A stretch of DNA of 64,000 bases from Gemmatimonadaceae bacterium (GTDB lineage Bacteria > Gemmatimonadota > Gemmatimonadetes > Gemmatimonadales > Gemmatimonadaceae): assembly GCA_019186945.1 (NCBI GenBank), contig JABAQJ010000007.1:124001-188000 (forward strand), in the 5' to 3' direction. Position 1 is the stretch's first letter; every line of letters begins with the position of its first letter. Below, piece after piece: positions 48,057 through 58,051 of this stretch. The notes below the pieces were generated by a model. The model did no database searches. It was not told the origin of the DNA and was given only the letters and a program-made list of their open reading frames with translations. Position numbers and translations under genes: made by a program.

Positions 48057-50507
48057 ATGTTCGTCCTGGTCGCCCTGTTTTCTCTGCAAAGCGTCTCTGT
48101 CCGCATTGGCGACAAGCCTCGGGCCGGCGACACCACCGCCCGTCTGGATTCGGTCATCGAAAGAATGGATAGACGTGCGTCCATGCGAGCGCGGCGAGAG
48201 GAACGCGTCGCGAAACCCATTCGCATGGCAGTAACACCGGAATTAGAACGCACCGCGTTCGTCGATTCGGGCGCACGGTCGCTCCTCGTCAAGGCGCGCG
48301 ACGCTCGACTGACACAGGACACCACGCTGTCGTCGTACGATGCCAACGCCTATCAGCGCCTGTCGGTTGGGCTGGGCTTTCGCGCGTTCGGGAAGGATCG
48401 TTTGCTGTTCCGGACAGAGAACGCGTCGCGCGTTCAGTGGTCGCGACGTGCCGGAGTACATATCGAACTGAAGGGACGGCGCTCGGTCTTCCCGGTGGCT
48501 GACGCCAACGATGCCGACGCCGAGATGGGCGAGATCTCGCCCGTGCCTTACTACCCCGGTCGCGAAGCGCTCTGGATTGGCTCGGGCGTCGCGAAAGCGG
48601 AGGTCGATGAACGCGACATGATCCACCCGCTCGCCATCGGTGCGGAGGCCTACTACCGATACGCTTCCGGCGATTCGGTGCGCTATACGCTGCCCGATGG
48701 CAAAGTCATTCGCTTGGTCGAACTTCGGATCGAACCGCGACGGCCCGAATGGCGGCTGTCCGTGGGGTCGTTCTGGTTCGACGATGCTACCGGCCAGTTG
48801 GTGCGCGCCGCTTACCGACTTGCCGTGCCGATCGATATCTGGCGAGTGGCGGACGAGGAGATCAAGCGGGAAGCCGAAGAGCTGCGGGCTCGTGGCGAGA
48901 AACCCGATCCGGACGACGAGGTGCCAGGTTGGGTCAAGGGTTTCATGTCGCCGATGCAGGCGACTCTGGAGGGCGTGACGATCGAGTACGGACTGTACGG
49001 CGGCCGGTTCTGGCTACCGCGCACGCAGGCTGCGGAGGGCTGGGCTCGCGCGTCGTTCATGCGTATTCCGTTCAAGATCGAGGAGAGCTTCAAGTATGCC
49101 GAGGTGAACGGAGTCGACACTCTGCCTCCCATACCGGCAAATAACGTCTCCGCGATGGACTCGCTCCTTGGCAAGGACGGTGCGATCTGGCGCTCGCTGA
49201 GCAAGGAAGAGAAACGCGATCGTGCAAGCGCCTACATGGCCGCCGACTCTGCGCGACGCGATGAAATGAAGGCTGTTCGCAGCACCAGCTGCAGTACCGG
49301 TTCGTCCTGGCGCAGGCGTGAGACGCGAGCTGACGGCTCCGTATCGGTGGAAGTGACGATTCCATGCGACACTACAGTGCTGGCTACGTCACCCGACTTG
49401 CCACGGTCGATCTACGACTCGGGCGAGGAACTGTTCGGCCTGGCGGATCGCAACGAACTGATACGGGCGCTCGGATTCTCGTTGCAGCCGGGCTGGGCGC
49501 CGCAGCCGATCGTCTGGACGTACGGCTTGGCAATGACGCGGTACAACAGGATCGAAGGTATCTCGACCGGTGTTGGCGGTACGATGCAGCTGGGCAGGGG
49601 TTACGCGCTGGACGGAATGTTGCGGCTGGGCGCCGGCGATTGGGTACCCGGACTGGACCTGGGCATGTCGCGGTCGAACGGCAGGCATACCGTACGCGTG
49701 GCGGCGTATCAGCGCCTTTCCGTAGCAAGCGATTGGGGTGCGCCGTTGTCGTTCGGAAGCGGATTCGGCGCACTTGCGTTCGGTCGCGACGATGGCTTCT
49801 ACTACCGCAGCGTTGGCGTGGAGGCGGAGCGGTTCGCCACGCGCGAGAGCGGGTTGCGGTTGCGATTTTTCGGAGAACGACAGCGGACGGCGACGCCCAC
49901 TACCAGCTTCAATCTGTCGAGGGCGTTTGGTGGCGGTTCGGAGTTCGGCCCGAACTTCCGGGCAGTGAAGGGCACCGCTTTCGGCGGTGGTGTGCGGGAC
50001 ATCCGAAGCAATGGCCTCGATCCCGCCGGTTGGAGACTCTTCTCCGACATCAGGCTCGAGGGAGGGTGGTTCGTACCGTCGGACAGCTCGGCGCGTGCCT
50101 TCGGTCGATCCGGAGTGGATCTGACGATATCGCACGGACTACTGTCGGCCGCGACGGCGGCCGTCACGGTGGGTGGGGGTGTGTCCGCCGGGGCCCCGGT
50201 GCAGCGACAGTACTTCCTTGGCGGTACACAGACCGTGCGTGGCCAGCTGCCAGGTGCGGCAATGGGAGAGGCTTACTGGCTGACGAGATTCGAGCTGGCG
50301 GCAACCGGTGGAGCGGCGCGCCCGGTGCTGTTCGGCGACCTCGGGTGGGCGGGCCGGCGCGCGGACTTCGCGCATCCCGGTCGTCCGCTGAGTGGCGTCG
50401 GTGCCGGCCTCTCGATACTCGATGGGCTGTTCCGCTTCGATCTGTCGCGCGGCGTCTACCCGCGCAACAGGTGGCGCTTCGACGCGTACCTCGAGGCGCG
50501 CCTGTAG
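48057..50507 (+). CDS. Outer-membrane protein with Omp85-like C-terminal barrel
   Basis: An 816-residue exported protein; the N-terminus MFVLVALFSLQSVSV is a short hydrophobic leader. Residues 60-420 are a beta-rich soluble domain (IHPLAIGAEAYYRYASGDSV), resembling the periplasmic region of DUF5686-type proteins. The last 330 residues look like a beta-barrel, with QYFLGGTQTVRGQLPG matching the conserved VRG motif of Omp85/TamA barrels and a terminal strand ending ARL. Function is not recognised; assembly or export of surface proteins or lipids is possible. It is divergent from the patatin gene across 136 bp. Confidence 0.72.
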   Translation: MFVLVALFSLQSVSVRIGDKPRAGDTTARLDSVIERMDRRASMRARREERVAKPIRMAVTPELERTAFVDSGARSLLVKARDARLTQDTTLSSYDANAYQRLSVGLGFRAFGKDRLLFRTENASRVQWSRRAGVHIELKGRRSVFPVADANDADAEMGEISPVPYYPGREALWIGSGVAKAEVDERDMIHPLAIGAEAYYRYASGDSVRYTLPDGKVIRLVELRIEPRRPEWRLSVGSFWFDDATGQLVRAAYRLAVPIDIWRVADEEIKREAEELRARGEKPDPDDEVPGWVKGFMSPMQATLEGVTIEYGLYGGRFWLPRTQAAEGWARASFMRIPFKIEESFKYAEVNGVDTLPPIPANNVSAMDSLLGKDGAIWRSLSKEEKRDRASAYMAADSARRDEMKAVRSTSCSTGSSWRRRETRADGSVSVEVTIPCDTTVLATSPDLPRSIYDSGEELFGLADRNELIRALGFSLQPGWAPQPIVWTYGLAMTRYNRIEGISTGVGGTMQLGRGYALDGMLRLGAGDWVPGLDLGMSRSNGRHTVRVAAYQRLSVASDWGAPLSFGSGFGALAFGRDDGFYYRSVGVEAERFATRESGLRLRFFGERQRTATPTTSFNLSRAFGGGSEFGPNFRAVKGTAFGGGVRDIRSNGLDPAGWRLFSDIRLEGGWFVPSDSSARAFGRSGVDLTISHGLLSAATAAVTVGGGVSAGAPVQRQYFLGGTQTVRGQLPGAAMGEAYWLTRFELAATGGAARPVLFGDLGWAGRRADFAHPGRPLSGVGAGLSILDGLFRFDLSRGVYPRNRWRFDAYLEARL

Positions 50508-50599
50508 TCAACCCGCAGCGGGCCGGCAACGAATCGTCGCCCTCCACTTTCGCAACGCTCACCGGCCGATCACATTCGGGCGTCCTTCCCCTGCGAGGC

Positions 50600-50989
50600 A
50601 TGCCCATGCTCAGCGAGTTCAAGGCTTTCTTGCTCAAGGCCAACGTTGTCGGACTGGCGCTGGCGGTGATTGTCGGTGGTGCGGCAGGTGCGCTCGTGAA
50701 AGCGATGACGGACGATTTCATAATGCCGATCATCGGCGTGCTGATTCCGGATGGCGAGTGGCGCACGTATACGCTCGACGTGGGCTCGATCAAGTTCGGC
50801 GTCGGCGATTTCGCCGGTGTGTTCCTGAACTTCGCCATAATCAGTTTTGTCGCGTGGCGCATTGGCAAGATCTTCGTGACGCCGGAGCCGGCACCCCCGC
50901 CACCGCCACCGACCAAGGTGTGCACGTACTGCCGGTCAACGATCGACGCAGCAGCCACTCGCTGCCCGCACTGCACGAGCCAGCTGTAG
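50600..50989 (+). CDS. mscL: Large-conductance mechanosensitive channel MscL with C-terminal zinc ribbon
   Basis: A 129-residue channel from ATG 50600 (ATG 50606 is an alternative), with GCGAGG upstream. MLSEFKAFLLKANVVGLAL is the MscL N-terminal amphipathic helix and first transmembrane helix, and FAGVFLNFAIISFVAWRIG is the second. A proline run joins the channel to CTYCRS then RCPHC, four cysteines (108, 111, 122, 125) that form a zinc-ribbon pattern in place of the usual C-terminal helical bundle. It releases solutes on osmotic downshock. Confidence 0.9.
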   Translation: MPMLSEFKAFLLKANVVGLALAVIVGGAAGALVKAMTDDFIMPIIGVLIPDGEWRTYTLDVGSIKFGVGDFAGVFLNFAIISFVAWRIGKIFVTPEPAPPPPPPTKVCTYCRSTIDAAATRCPHCTSQL

Positions 50990-51212
50990 CACTCCACGGG
51001 GCCCGCCGATCGAGCACGGCGCCCGCGGAAAGCAGTCGGTCCGATACGCAGCCGTTAACGGCGAGGCGTTCGGCGTTCGCTCTCACGCGGCAAAGTTCTT
51101 CGACTCACTTGTGCAAGAACCGTCGATTTGCTTGCGGCAGATCCGGCGGTTCTGCGATACGTCGCGCGCGCCCTCGCTGTGCCGATGCGAACCGGCGCAC
51201 CGCACATCGGCG

Positions 51213-52550
51213 TCACTCGGTGGCGCGATCGGTCATTCCACTTGTCAGTTCCCGCGGCAGAGGGGCGGCTACAACCCGCCGCCGACGTATTCCTCCGATT
51301 GCGTAAAGAGTCGTCCCAACTGCCAGCAACAGCCCGATCGCCAGCAACTCACTCGCCCGGGCGGCGAACAGGAGCGCGACCATGGTGGCAGATGCCGCCG
51401 CCGGAATAGCGATTCCACCCGGCAATTCGAACGGCGGGCCAGCGTCCTGAACCTGCATCCGGCGCAACCGGATGGTCGCCAGCGCACACACGAGGTATGC
51501 CAGCAGTGTTGCCACCGAAGATACCACTGCCAGCCATTCGAAGCTGCGGGTGAGCACGAAGGCTCCGACCAGAGTGGCGTGCAACCAAATGGCGGGAGCC
51601 GGCGTGTGCCAGGTCGGATGCACGGCGGCGATCGCCTTAGGGAGGATTCCGCTCTCCGCCATTGCGAACAGGATGCGCGGCGCCGCCAGCATCTCGCCGA
51701 GGAGGTAGCTCAATGGCGCCACGATCATCGCGAACAGGACGAGTGCTCGGCCGAATCCGCCAATGCGTATTGCTGCCATGTCCGCGATCGGTGTTGGCGA
51801 GCCGTTGGCAAGTGCGTCTCCCATCACGCCCTGCGCTACCACGTGTGTACTCAGGTACAGGAGCGTGACGGCGCCCAGCGCCACGACGACCGCTCGCGGG
51901 ATAGTCCGCGCCGGGTTTCGCACCTCGCCGCTCGCCAGCAACGCGTTCTCGATCCCGGCGAAGAGGAAGATCACCAGAAAGAGCGAGTGTCCGAATTGCG
52001 GCAGTGAAGGCAGCCGGTCAATCGTCAGGTTCGACAGCACGATCCCGCCGGCTCCGGTCACGATGATGACCGCCAATGGCGTCAGCTTCACCAGGGTCAC
52101 CGCTTCTACCATCCGGGCGCTCCGTCGCACACCGCGTACATTCAGGTGGGCCACGGTGGCAAGGATGACCACGACGAGCATGGCGTGCGGGAGGGGTTCG
52201 TCTACCCATGGCAGCAGCGCGCCCGCCCCGCGGAAGAACAGTTGCAACACGCTGGCCGCACCCAGCACCAGGCCACCCAGGTAAAGGGTCCAGCCGAGGA
52301 GAAAGGCCACGAACGGTCCGAAAGCGCGATAGGCCCATGCGTACCCGCCACCGGAACCCGGCACCCGGCTCCCCGCTTCGGCGAAGCACAACACCACCAG
52401 GGCCATCAGGATCGCGCACGCCATGTACGAGAGCAGAGCGGCGCGGCCGACCTCGGAGGCTATCAGCGCGGGCACGACGTACACCGTCGTCCCGATCGTC
52501 AGGTTCACCGCATTGAAGGCCAGCGCCCGCGTATCCAGTTCGCGGACCAG
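51213..52550 (-). CDS. APC-family amino-acid permease
   Basis: A permease of about 445 residues with roughly twelve helices. The first (FNAVNLTIGTTVYVVPALIA) and the following region GSRVPGSGGGYAWAYRAFG are typical of the APC superfamily. No ATG, GTG or TTG lies close ahead of helix 1; the best start is CTG 52548-52550, preceded by GGAG, so the N-terminus is uncertain. The frame is open far upstream, but that part overlaps the PhzF gene and is not coding. It is third in a cluster with P5C dehydrogenase and PhzF, which suggests amino-acid uptake for catabolism. Confidence 0.85.
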   Translation of the reverse strand: MVRELDTRALAFNAVNLTIGTTVYVVPALIASEVGRAALLSYMACAILMALVVLCFAEAGSRVPGSGGGYAWAYRAFGPFVAFLLGWTLYLGGLVLGAASVLQLFFRGAGALLPWVDEPLPHAMLVVVILATVAHLNVRGVRRSARMVEAVTLVKLTPLAVIIVTGAGGIVLSNLTIDRLPSLPQFGHSLFLVIFLFAGIENALLASGEVRNPARTIPRAVVVALGAVTLLYLSTHVVAQGVMGDALANGSPTPIADMAAIRIGGFGRALVLFAMIVAPLSYLLGEMLAAPRILFAMAESGILPKAIAAVHPTWHTPAPAIWLHATLVGAFVLTRSFEWLAVVSSVATLLAYLVCALATIRLRRMQVQDAGPPFELPGGIAIPAAASATMVALLFAARASELLAIGLLLAVGTTLYAIGGIRRRRVVAAPLPRELTSGMTDRATE

Positions 52551-52597
52551 CGTCTCTCCGGGCGTACCTCGCGTTCCGTTTGCTGGGGCGTGCGGGC

Positions 52598-53509
52598 TCA
52601 GACGGTGATCTCGCCGGAGCAGACCATGACAGTCGAGCCTCCCACGCGCACTGCGGTGATTCTGCCGTCCAGTTTGTCCACTTCGACGTGGAGGATGCTG
52701 GGACGCCCCATCTCGAACCCTTGCTCGACCGTCCAGCGAAGCGTCCCGGACGCGATCGCGCTGCGCATCGCCAAATACCCACCTAACGCGGCACAGGCAG
52801 ACCCCGTCGCGGGATCCTCCGGGACGTTCACGCTGGGTGCGTACATCCTGCCCCGAACGTCCGAGCCGGGACGGCCGCCGTCCATCGTGAAGACGAAAAT
52901 CATCTCGTTGGGTGTGCCGCGAAGGTGCGCTTCCCACGGCTCCATGCGGAGGCGGCTGCGACGGAGGGCATCGCGCGAGCGTACCGGCACAAAAGCGAAC
53001 GGCAGTCCGCAGGACACGCCCTGTGGCGAGAAACGACCTTCGCCGATGTCGTCGGCGTGGAGCGACAGGATCGAAGCCAGCACCTCTCGATCCGGGAGTG
53101 GCGGCATGACCTCGGGCAGTTTCGCCACCGAAAGCTGGGAAAAAACGGGCCGTCCGGCTTCGGCACGAATCAGAACCGGTACCGGTCCGACACCCTCCTC
53201 GAAGACTACGCGCGTCTCGTCTCCGGTCAGGGCGATCTCGCCGATAGCCGCCAGGACAAACGCGGTGCCAACGGTGGGATGTCCGGCGAATGGCAGTTCC
53301 CCGCCGGGCGTGAAGATCCTCACACGACGTGTATGGCGTGGAGAGTCCGGCGGGAAGACGAACGTCGACTCCGGGTAGTTGAACTCACGCGCGATGGCGT
53401 GCATGAGTTCGGACGTAAGACCGTGAGCGTGCGGAAGCACAGCCAGCTGGTTACCGCCAAAGCGCTGGTCCGTGAAGACGTCGCAAGTGTGATAGCGGTA
53501 GGTGGTCAT
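52598..53509 (-). CDS. PhzF-family isomerase
   Basis: A 303-residue protein with the catalytic glutamate in NYPESTF, FAGHPTVGTA and DPATGSA, the three PhzF/diaminopimelate-epimerase-fold signatures. PhzF itself isomerises a phenazine precursor, but no phenazine genes are near, so this is one of the many PhzF-like isomerases of unknown substrate. It lies between P5C dehydrogenase and an amino-acid permease on the same strand. Confidence 0.9.
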   Translation of the reverse strand: MTTYRYHTCDVFTDQRFGGNQLAVLPHAHGLTSELMHAIAREFNYPESTFVFPPDSPRHTRRVRIFTPGGELPFAGHPTVGTAFVLAAIGEIALTGDETRVVFEEGVGPVPVLIRAEAGRPVFSQLSVAKLPEVMPPLPDREVLASILSLHADDIGEGRFSPQGVSCGLPFAFVPVRSRDALRRSRLRMEPWEAHLRGTPNEMIFVFTMDGGRPGSDVRGRMYAPSVNVPEDPATGSACAALGGYLAMRSAIASGTLRWTVEQGFEMGRPSILHVEVDKLDGRITAVRVGGSTVMVCSGEITV

Positions 53510-53575
53510 GGGCTGGCGAGCGTTGAGGGCGCCGGGACGTCCGGCGCCCTTCCCGGTCGAGGTTCCGGCGCGGTG

Positions 53576-55270
53576 CTACTCCTCGGCCATGAACGGATAC
53601 GTGTAATCCGTCGGCGGCACGAGCGTCTCCTTTACACTCCGCTGGCTGATCCAGCGCAGCAGGTTCAACTTCGACCCGGCCTTGTCGTTCGTGCCGGACG
53701 CGCGTGCGCCGCCGAACGGCTGCTGTCCAACGACCGCTCCTGTCGGCTTGTCGTTGATGTAGAAGTTGCCGGCGGCGTTGCGCAAGCCGACCATGGCTTC
53801 ACGCACCCCTTGGCGGTCGCGCGAGAAAATCGATCCCGTCAAGGCGTACGGCGATGTGGCGTCGACTGTCGCCAGCGTCTCGCTCCACTTGTCGTCGTCG
53901 TAGACCCATGCGGTTACCACGGGGCCGAAGATTTCCTCGCACATCAGCCGGTAGTCGGCCGACGGCGCCTCGATCAGTGTGGGCTCGATGAAATGGCCAT
54001 CGCTGCCATGGGCATTGCCGCCAGCGATCACACGGGCATGCCGCCGTGCGTCGGACAGGTACTCGCTGATCCGGTCGAATGCCTTCCTGTCGATCACAGC
54101 GCCCATGAAGTTCCGGAAGTCGCGCGGATCGCCCATCCTGATCTCCGCCATGATCGCCGCGGTACGATCCCGTACCTCACTCCACAGCGAGCGCGGCACG
54201 TACACCCGACTGGCGGCCGAGCACTTCTGCCCTTGGTATTCGAACCCGCCGCGTGCGATCGCGACCGCTACCGCGGCCGGGTCCGCCGAAGGATGCGCGA
54301 CGATGAAATCCTTGCCGCCGGTTTCTCCCACGATACGCGGGTAGGTGCGGTATCGCCCCATGTTCGCGCCGATCGTCTTCCACATGCTGTTGAATACGCC
54401 GGTGCTTCCGGTGAAGTGCACACCGGCCAGGTCGCGATGCGAGAGCACGGCATCGCTGATCATCGCCGGGTCGCCGGGGAGGAAGTTGATGACACCGGGT
54501 GGCAGTCCGGCTTCTTCCAGCAGCCTGAAAACGTAGTAGCCAGACAGCATCGCGGTTGCAGCTGGCTTCCAGATGACGGCGTTCCCCACCATTGCCGGGG
54601 ATCCGGCAAGGTTACCGCCGATGGCGGTGAAGTTGAACGGAGAGATCGCGTAGACGAAGCCTTCGAGCGGTCGGTGGTCCGTAGTGTTCCACACACCCGG
54701 GCTCGACACGGGTTGCTCCGCGTAGATCTCCTGTGCGAATTGCGCGTTGAAGCGGTAGAAGTCGATGAGTTCGCACGCCGCGTCGATCTCGGACTGGAAG
54801 ACGGTCTTCGACTGCCCGAGCATCGTGGCCGCGTTGACGGTCGACCGCCAGGTGGTGGCGAGGAGTTCGGCCGCGCGTAGAAATACCGCGATACGATCCT
54901 CCCAGGCCCAGTTCGCCCAATCCCGTCGGGCCTCGATGGCCGCGTTGATGGCCATCTCCACGTGCGCGCGCGAGGCCTTGTGGTAGTCGGCGAGGACGTG
55001 GCGGTGGTCGTGCGGCATCACCGCATGCCCGAGCTCGCCCGACCGATATTCCTTGCCGCCGATAACGATCGGGATCTCGATACGCTCGGAGGCCATGGTA
55101 CCGAGTCGAGCCTTGAGTGCAGCCTTCTCTGGTGAACCAGGCGCGTAGGACTTGACGGGTTCGGAAGACGCGGGCGGAACGCGGCGCACGCCATTGAAAG
55201 CAGGGAGGCCGACACCGGACGCAGACGTCGCGGCCGAAGCGGATGCGGCGGGATCTGCCGTGGTTGACAT
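53576..55270 (-). CDS. pruA: L-glutamate gamma-semialdehyde (P5C) dehydrogenase
   Basis: A 564-residue aldehyde dehydrogenase from ATG 55270. The catalytic cysteine is in YQGQKCSAASR and the general base glutamate in VGETGGKDFIV; the NAD-binding GSTGVF and the C-terminal PFGGARASGTNDKAG are typical of the monofunctional P5C dehydrogenases. It oxidises glutamate semialdehyde from proline or ornithine to glutamate. No proline dehydrogenase gene is in the window. The first 30 residues are a low-complexity Ala/Ser extension. It is probably co-transcribed with PhzF and the APC permease. Confidence 0.92.
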   Translation of the reverse strand: MSTTADPAASASAATSASGVGLPAFNGVRRVPPASSEPVKSYAPGSPEKAALKARLGTMASERIEIPIVIGGKEYRSGELGHAVMPHDHRHVLADYHKASRAHVEMAINAAIEARRDWANWAWEDRIAVFLRAAELLATTWRSTVNAATMLGQSKTVFQSEIDAACELIDFYRFNAQFAQEIYAEQPVSSPGVWNTTDHRPLEGFVYAISPFNFTAIGGNLAGSPAMVGNAVIWKPAATAMLSGYYVFRLLEEAGLPPGVINFLPGDPAMISDAVLSHRDLAGVHFTGSTGVFNSMWKTIGANMGRYRTYPRIVGETGGKDFIVAHPSADPAAVAVAIARGGFEYQGQKCSAASRVYVPRSLWSEVRDRTAAIMAEIRMGDPRDFRNFMGAVIDRKAFDRISEYLSDARRHARVIAGGNAHGSDGHFIEPTLIEAPSADYRLMCEEIFGPVVTAWVYDDDKWSETLATVDATSPYALTGSIFSRDRQGVREAMVGLRNAAGNFYINDKPTGAVVGQQPFGGARASGTNDKAGSKLNLLRWISQRSVKETLVPPTDYTYPFMAEE

Positions 55271-55434
55271 TAGGCAGCCTGAGGTCGAAGGGTTCTGAGT
55301 GGAGGGTTCAAGATATCCCCTCTGCGATGCGTACTCCATCCGTGGCCAAGGCCTGAGACGCTGACTTGACGGGGGAGGGACCGTCAGGAGTGTTACAGAC
55401 GATGATGGATAACCGCTTTCCTCGAGGGCACGGC

Positions 55435-58050
55435 ATGCGTCGGTTGAGTCACTGGCAGGTTCTTGGTGCGGTGTGGATGGCTGCCGCCGGTTGCGGTGGT
55501 GGGAGCGAGCCGGCCGGTCCGCCAAAGGTCGCCTCCCTCACGGTCACACTGGGTCAGTCACAGGTCGAGGTGGGCCTCACGACGTTCGCCAGTGCCCAGT
55601 ACTTCGACGCCAAGGGGACGGCGCTTTCGGGGCGCGCGGTCACGTATTCGAGTTCCGCGACTTCGGTTGCGACTATCGACAATAACGGGACGATCTCGGG
55701 TGTAGCGCCGGGCACGACGGCGATCACGGCGACCGTGGAGGGGGTGACGGGAACGGCGCAGCTGACGGTTCTCCAAGCCTCGGTCGCCACGGTGATAATC
55801 GAGCAGCGGTTGCCCGTCGTGAAGGAGGGAGAAACGATAACGCTGAGCGCCGTGACGCTCGATCGGATCGGCCAGGCACTGACGGGTAGAACGCTCACCT
55901 GGTCGTCTGCGGATCTGGCTCGCGCCACGGTTTCGAACGAAGGTTTGGTCAGCGGCGTATCGGCCGGTTCCACGCATATCCGCGTGTCCAGCGAGGGAAA
56001 GAGCGACAGCGTGCTCGTACGTGTGAAAGGTTTGAACGCGCCGTCGATTTCGGGTGGCGCGCCAGCACTCCTCGTCCCCGGAGACCCGGCGACCGTGACG
56101 GGGCTGAACTTCGGCGCCACCCCTGGTGACAACGAAGTTTACGTCAATGGCGTTCGGGCCACGGTCACGGCCGCTTCCACCACCAGCCTGACGTTCGTCG
56201 TACCGTCGTTGACGTCGCTGCCGTGCGTGCCGAACGACGCCTCGGTGCCGCTCCGCGTCGTGGCGAACGCGGATACGGCGACAGCATCCCGACAACTGCG
56301 CATTGCCGCCACGAAGTCGATAGCCGTGGGAGAGGTCGCGATCCTCACGGACGCAGCGAGCCTTGCCTGCACGGAGTACGTCGGGAACGGCGGCAAGTAC
56401 CTCATCACTGCCTTCAACTACGCGACCTCGCCCGCCACCCGGACATCGTTCAAGCTGCTGGGCGCGGCAAACACGGCTGCCGTGACCGCCGCCGCCTTGC
56501 CTGCCACGGGGCCTGCCCGACAGATCGATCCGACGGTTGCGGCGACCGCCTTCGAACCGATCCCGCCATACCTTCAGCGACACCTCGCCAGTCATCTCGC
56601 GCTGATGGAGCGGGAAAACCGCATGACTGCCGCCCGGCGCCCGCCGCGGGAGATCTGGCGCAGCCAACGCGCACGAGGGCTCGCCATGCAGCGCGTTGGC
56701 GGACCGACCGGGCCCAAGCCGCCACCCGAGTTGAACTCGACGGCGACGTTCCGGATGTGTCCGGAGAAAGGCACGTCGATTTCGTTCTGCACCCAATATG
56801 AGGATGTGAACGCGCGCGTCGCGTACGTCGGTCCGAAGATGATCATCTACGAGGACGTTCTGGCGCCAACCGCGGGCCAGAACGACGCTGTCTACCAGAA
56901 GATCGGCGCCGAGTTCGATCGCGACATGTACCCGATTCTACTCAATTTCGGGCGGCCACTGGCAGCGGACACTGATCTCCAGTGGACAGGCCGGATCAGC
57001 GCGTTGTTCACGAAGCGGGTCAACCAGTATCGCGGCGGCGGCATCCTTGGCTTCGTGACCGCCTGCGACTTCTTCCCCAGAACGGACCCGGATCCCAACA
57101 ACACGTGTGCCAGCTCAAACGAGGGTCCATACTTCTACGCGATCGTTCCCGACCCCAACAACGCCGATGCCAACAAGAGGATCAGTGCCGAAACCTGGGA
57201 GCGCTATGTTCGCGGGACACTGATCCACGAAGCCAAGCACATCACGTCGGTGTCGGAACGGTACGTGCACGATGCCAATCGTGCATTCGATGAGGCCTGG
57301 GTGGAGGAAGGCACCGCTCAGGAAGCGAGCGAGATGTGGGCACGACTCATCTATAACCGCCCGGCGCGGTCGGACATTCGCTGGAGCGACGGTCCCGTCT
57401 GCGACTATGCCGCCCGTGGTGGCCTGTGCGCGGATCCGGTCGAGGCAATCCTGCACCACTTCAACTTCCTCTACAAGCACTATGAGTCGAACGAGTCGAA
57501 GTCGATACTGAGCGATCCGACGGCGTCGATACCGGATCCTGTCATCTATGGCAGTTCGTGGTCGTTTCTGCGTTACGTAACCGACATGCAGCCGGATGAG
57601 GGCACGTTCCTCCGATCGATTACACAGGTGAAGGACGACGCTGGTGTGGACAACATCGTGTCGCACTCGGGGTGGCCGTTCGCGGAGCTGCTCGGAGGGT
57701 TCTCGTTGGCATCGCTCGCGGACAACTACCCGACTGGGTCGGTGTTCGACGCGCGAGCGCGCCTGGCCAGCTGGGACACACGCGACGTATTCCGGGGGAT
57801 GAGTCAGTACCTGGTGGTCGGTAATCCACCGCGACCAGCTTTTCCCCGCGCGTTCCCCATGAATATCCGTCCGGTGAACTTCGGGAACTTCTCGACGTTT
57901 CAGCAGGAGGTGTCTAGTCTACCTGGCGGCGGATGGGCGGCGTGGGAACTATCGGGAGCGCAGGCGGCGCCACAGGTTCTGGCGATCCGCTCGCTTGCGG
58001 GGGGCCAGCCTCCGGCCGAGATAGGACTGGCGATCCTGCGCATCCAGTGA
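55435..58050 (+). CDS. Secreted Ig-like (BIG2/IPT) protein with HEXXH metalloprotease-like domain
   Basis: An 871-residue protein from ATG 55435 with GAGGG upstream; in-frame ATGs at 55402/55405 are possible. The leader ends VWMAAAGCGGG, a likely lipobox. Two BIG2 domains follow (ATVSNEGLVSGVSAGSTHIRV is the second), then an IPT/TIG domain (NEVYVNGVRATVTAASTTSLTF). The C-terminal 450 residues contain LIHEAKHITSV with HEAKH at about 598-602 and a downstream EAWVEEGTAQE, a gluzincin-like zinc site. It is probably a surface-anchored peptidase; substrate unknown. Confidence 0.8.
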   Translation: MRRLSHWQVLGAVWMAAAGCGGGSEPAGPPKVASLTVTLGQSQVEVGLTTFASAQYFDAKGTALSGRAVTYSSSATSVATIDNNGTISGVAPGTTAITATVEGVTGTAQLTVLQASVATVIIEQRLPVVKEGETITLSAVTLDRIGQALTGRTLTWSSADLARATVSNEGLVSGVSAGSTHIRVSSEGKSDSVLVRVKGLNAPSISGGAPALLVPGDPATVTGLNFGATPGDNEVYVNGVRATVTAASTTSLTFVVPSLTSLPCVPNDASVPLRVVANADTATASRQLRIAATKSIAVGEVAILTDAASLACTEYVGNGGKYLITAFNYATSPATRTSFKLLGAANTAAVTAAALPATGPARQIDPTVAATAFEPIPPYLQRHLASHLALMERENRMTAARRPPREIWRSQRARGLAMQRVGGPTGPKPPPELNSTATFRMCPEKGTSISFCTQYEDVNARVAYVGPKMIIYEDVLAPTAGQNDAVYQKIGAEFDRDMYPILLNFGRPLAADTDLQWTGRISALFTKRVNQYRGGGILGFVTACDFFPRTDPDPNNTCASSNEGPYFYAIVPDPNNADANKRISAETWERYVRGTLIHEAKHITSVSERYVHDANRAFDEAWVEEGTAQEASEMWARLIYNRPARSDIRWSDGPVCDYAARGGLCADPVEAILHHFNFLYKHYESNESKSILSDPTASIPDPVIYGSSWSFLRYVTDMQPDEGTFLRSITQVKDDAGVDNIVSHSGWPFAELLGGFSLASLADNYPTGSVFDARARLASWDTRDVFRGMSQYLVVGNPPRPAFPRAFPMNIRPVNFGNFSTFQQEVSSLPGGGWAAWELSGAQAAPQVLAIRSLAGGQPPAEIGLAILRIQ

Positions 58051-58051
58051 C

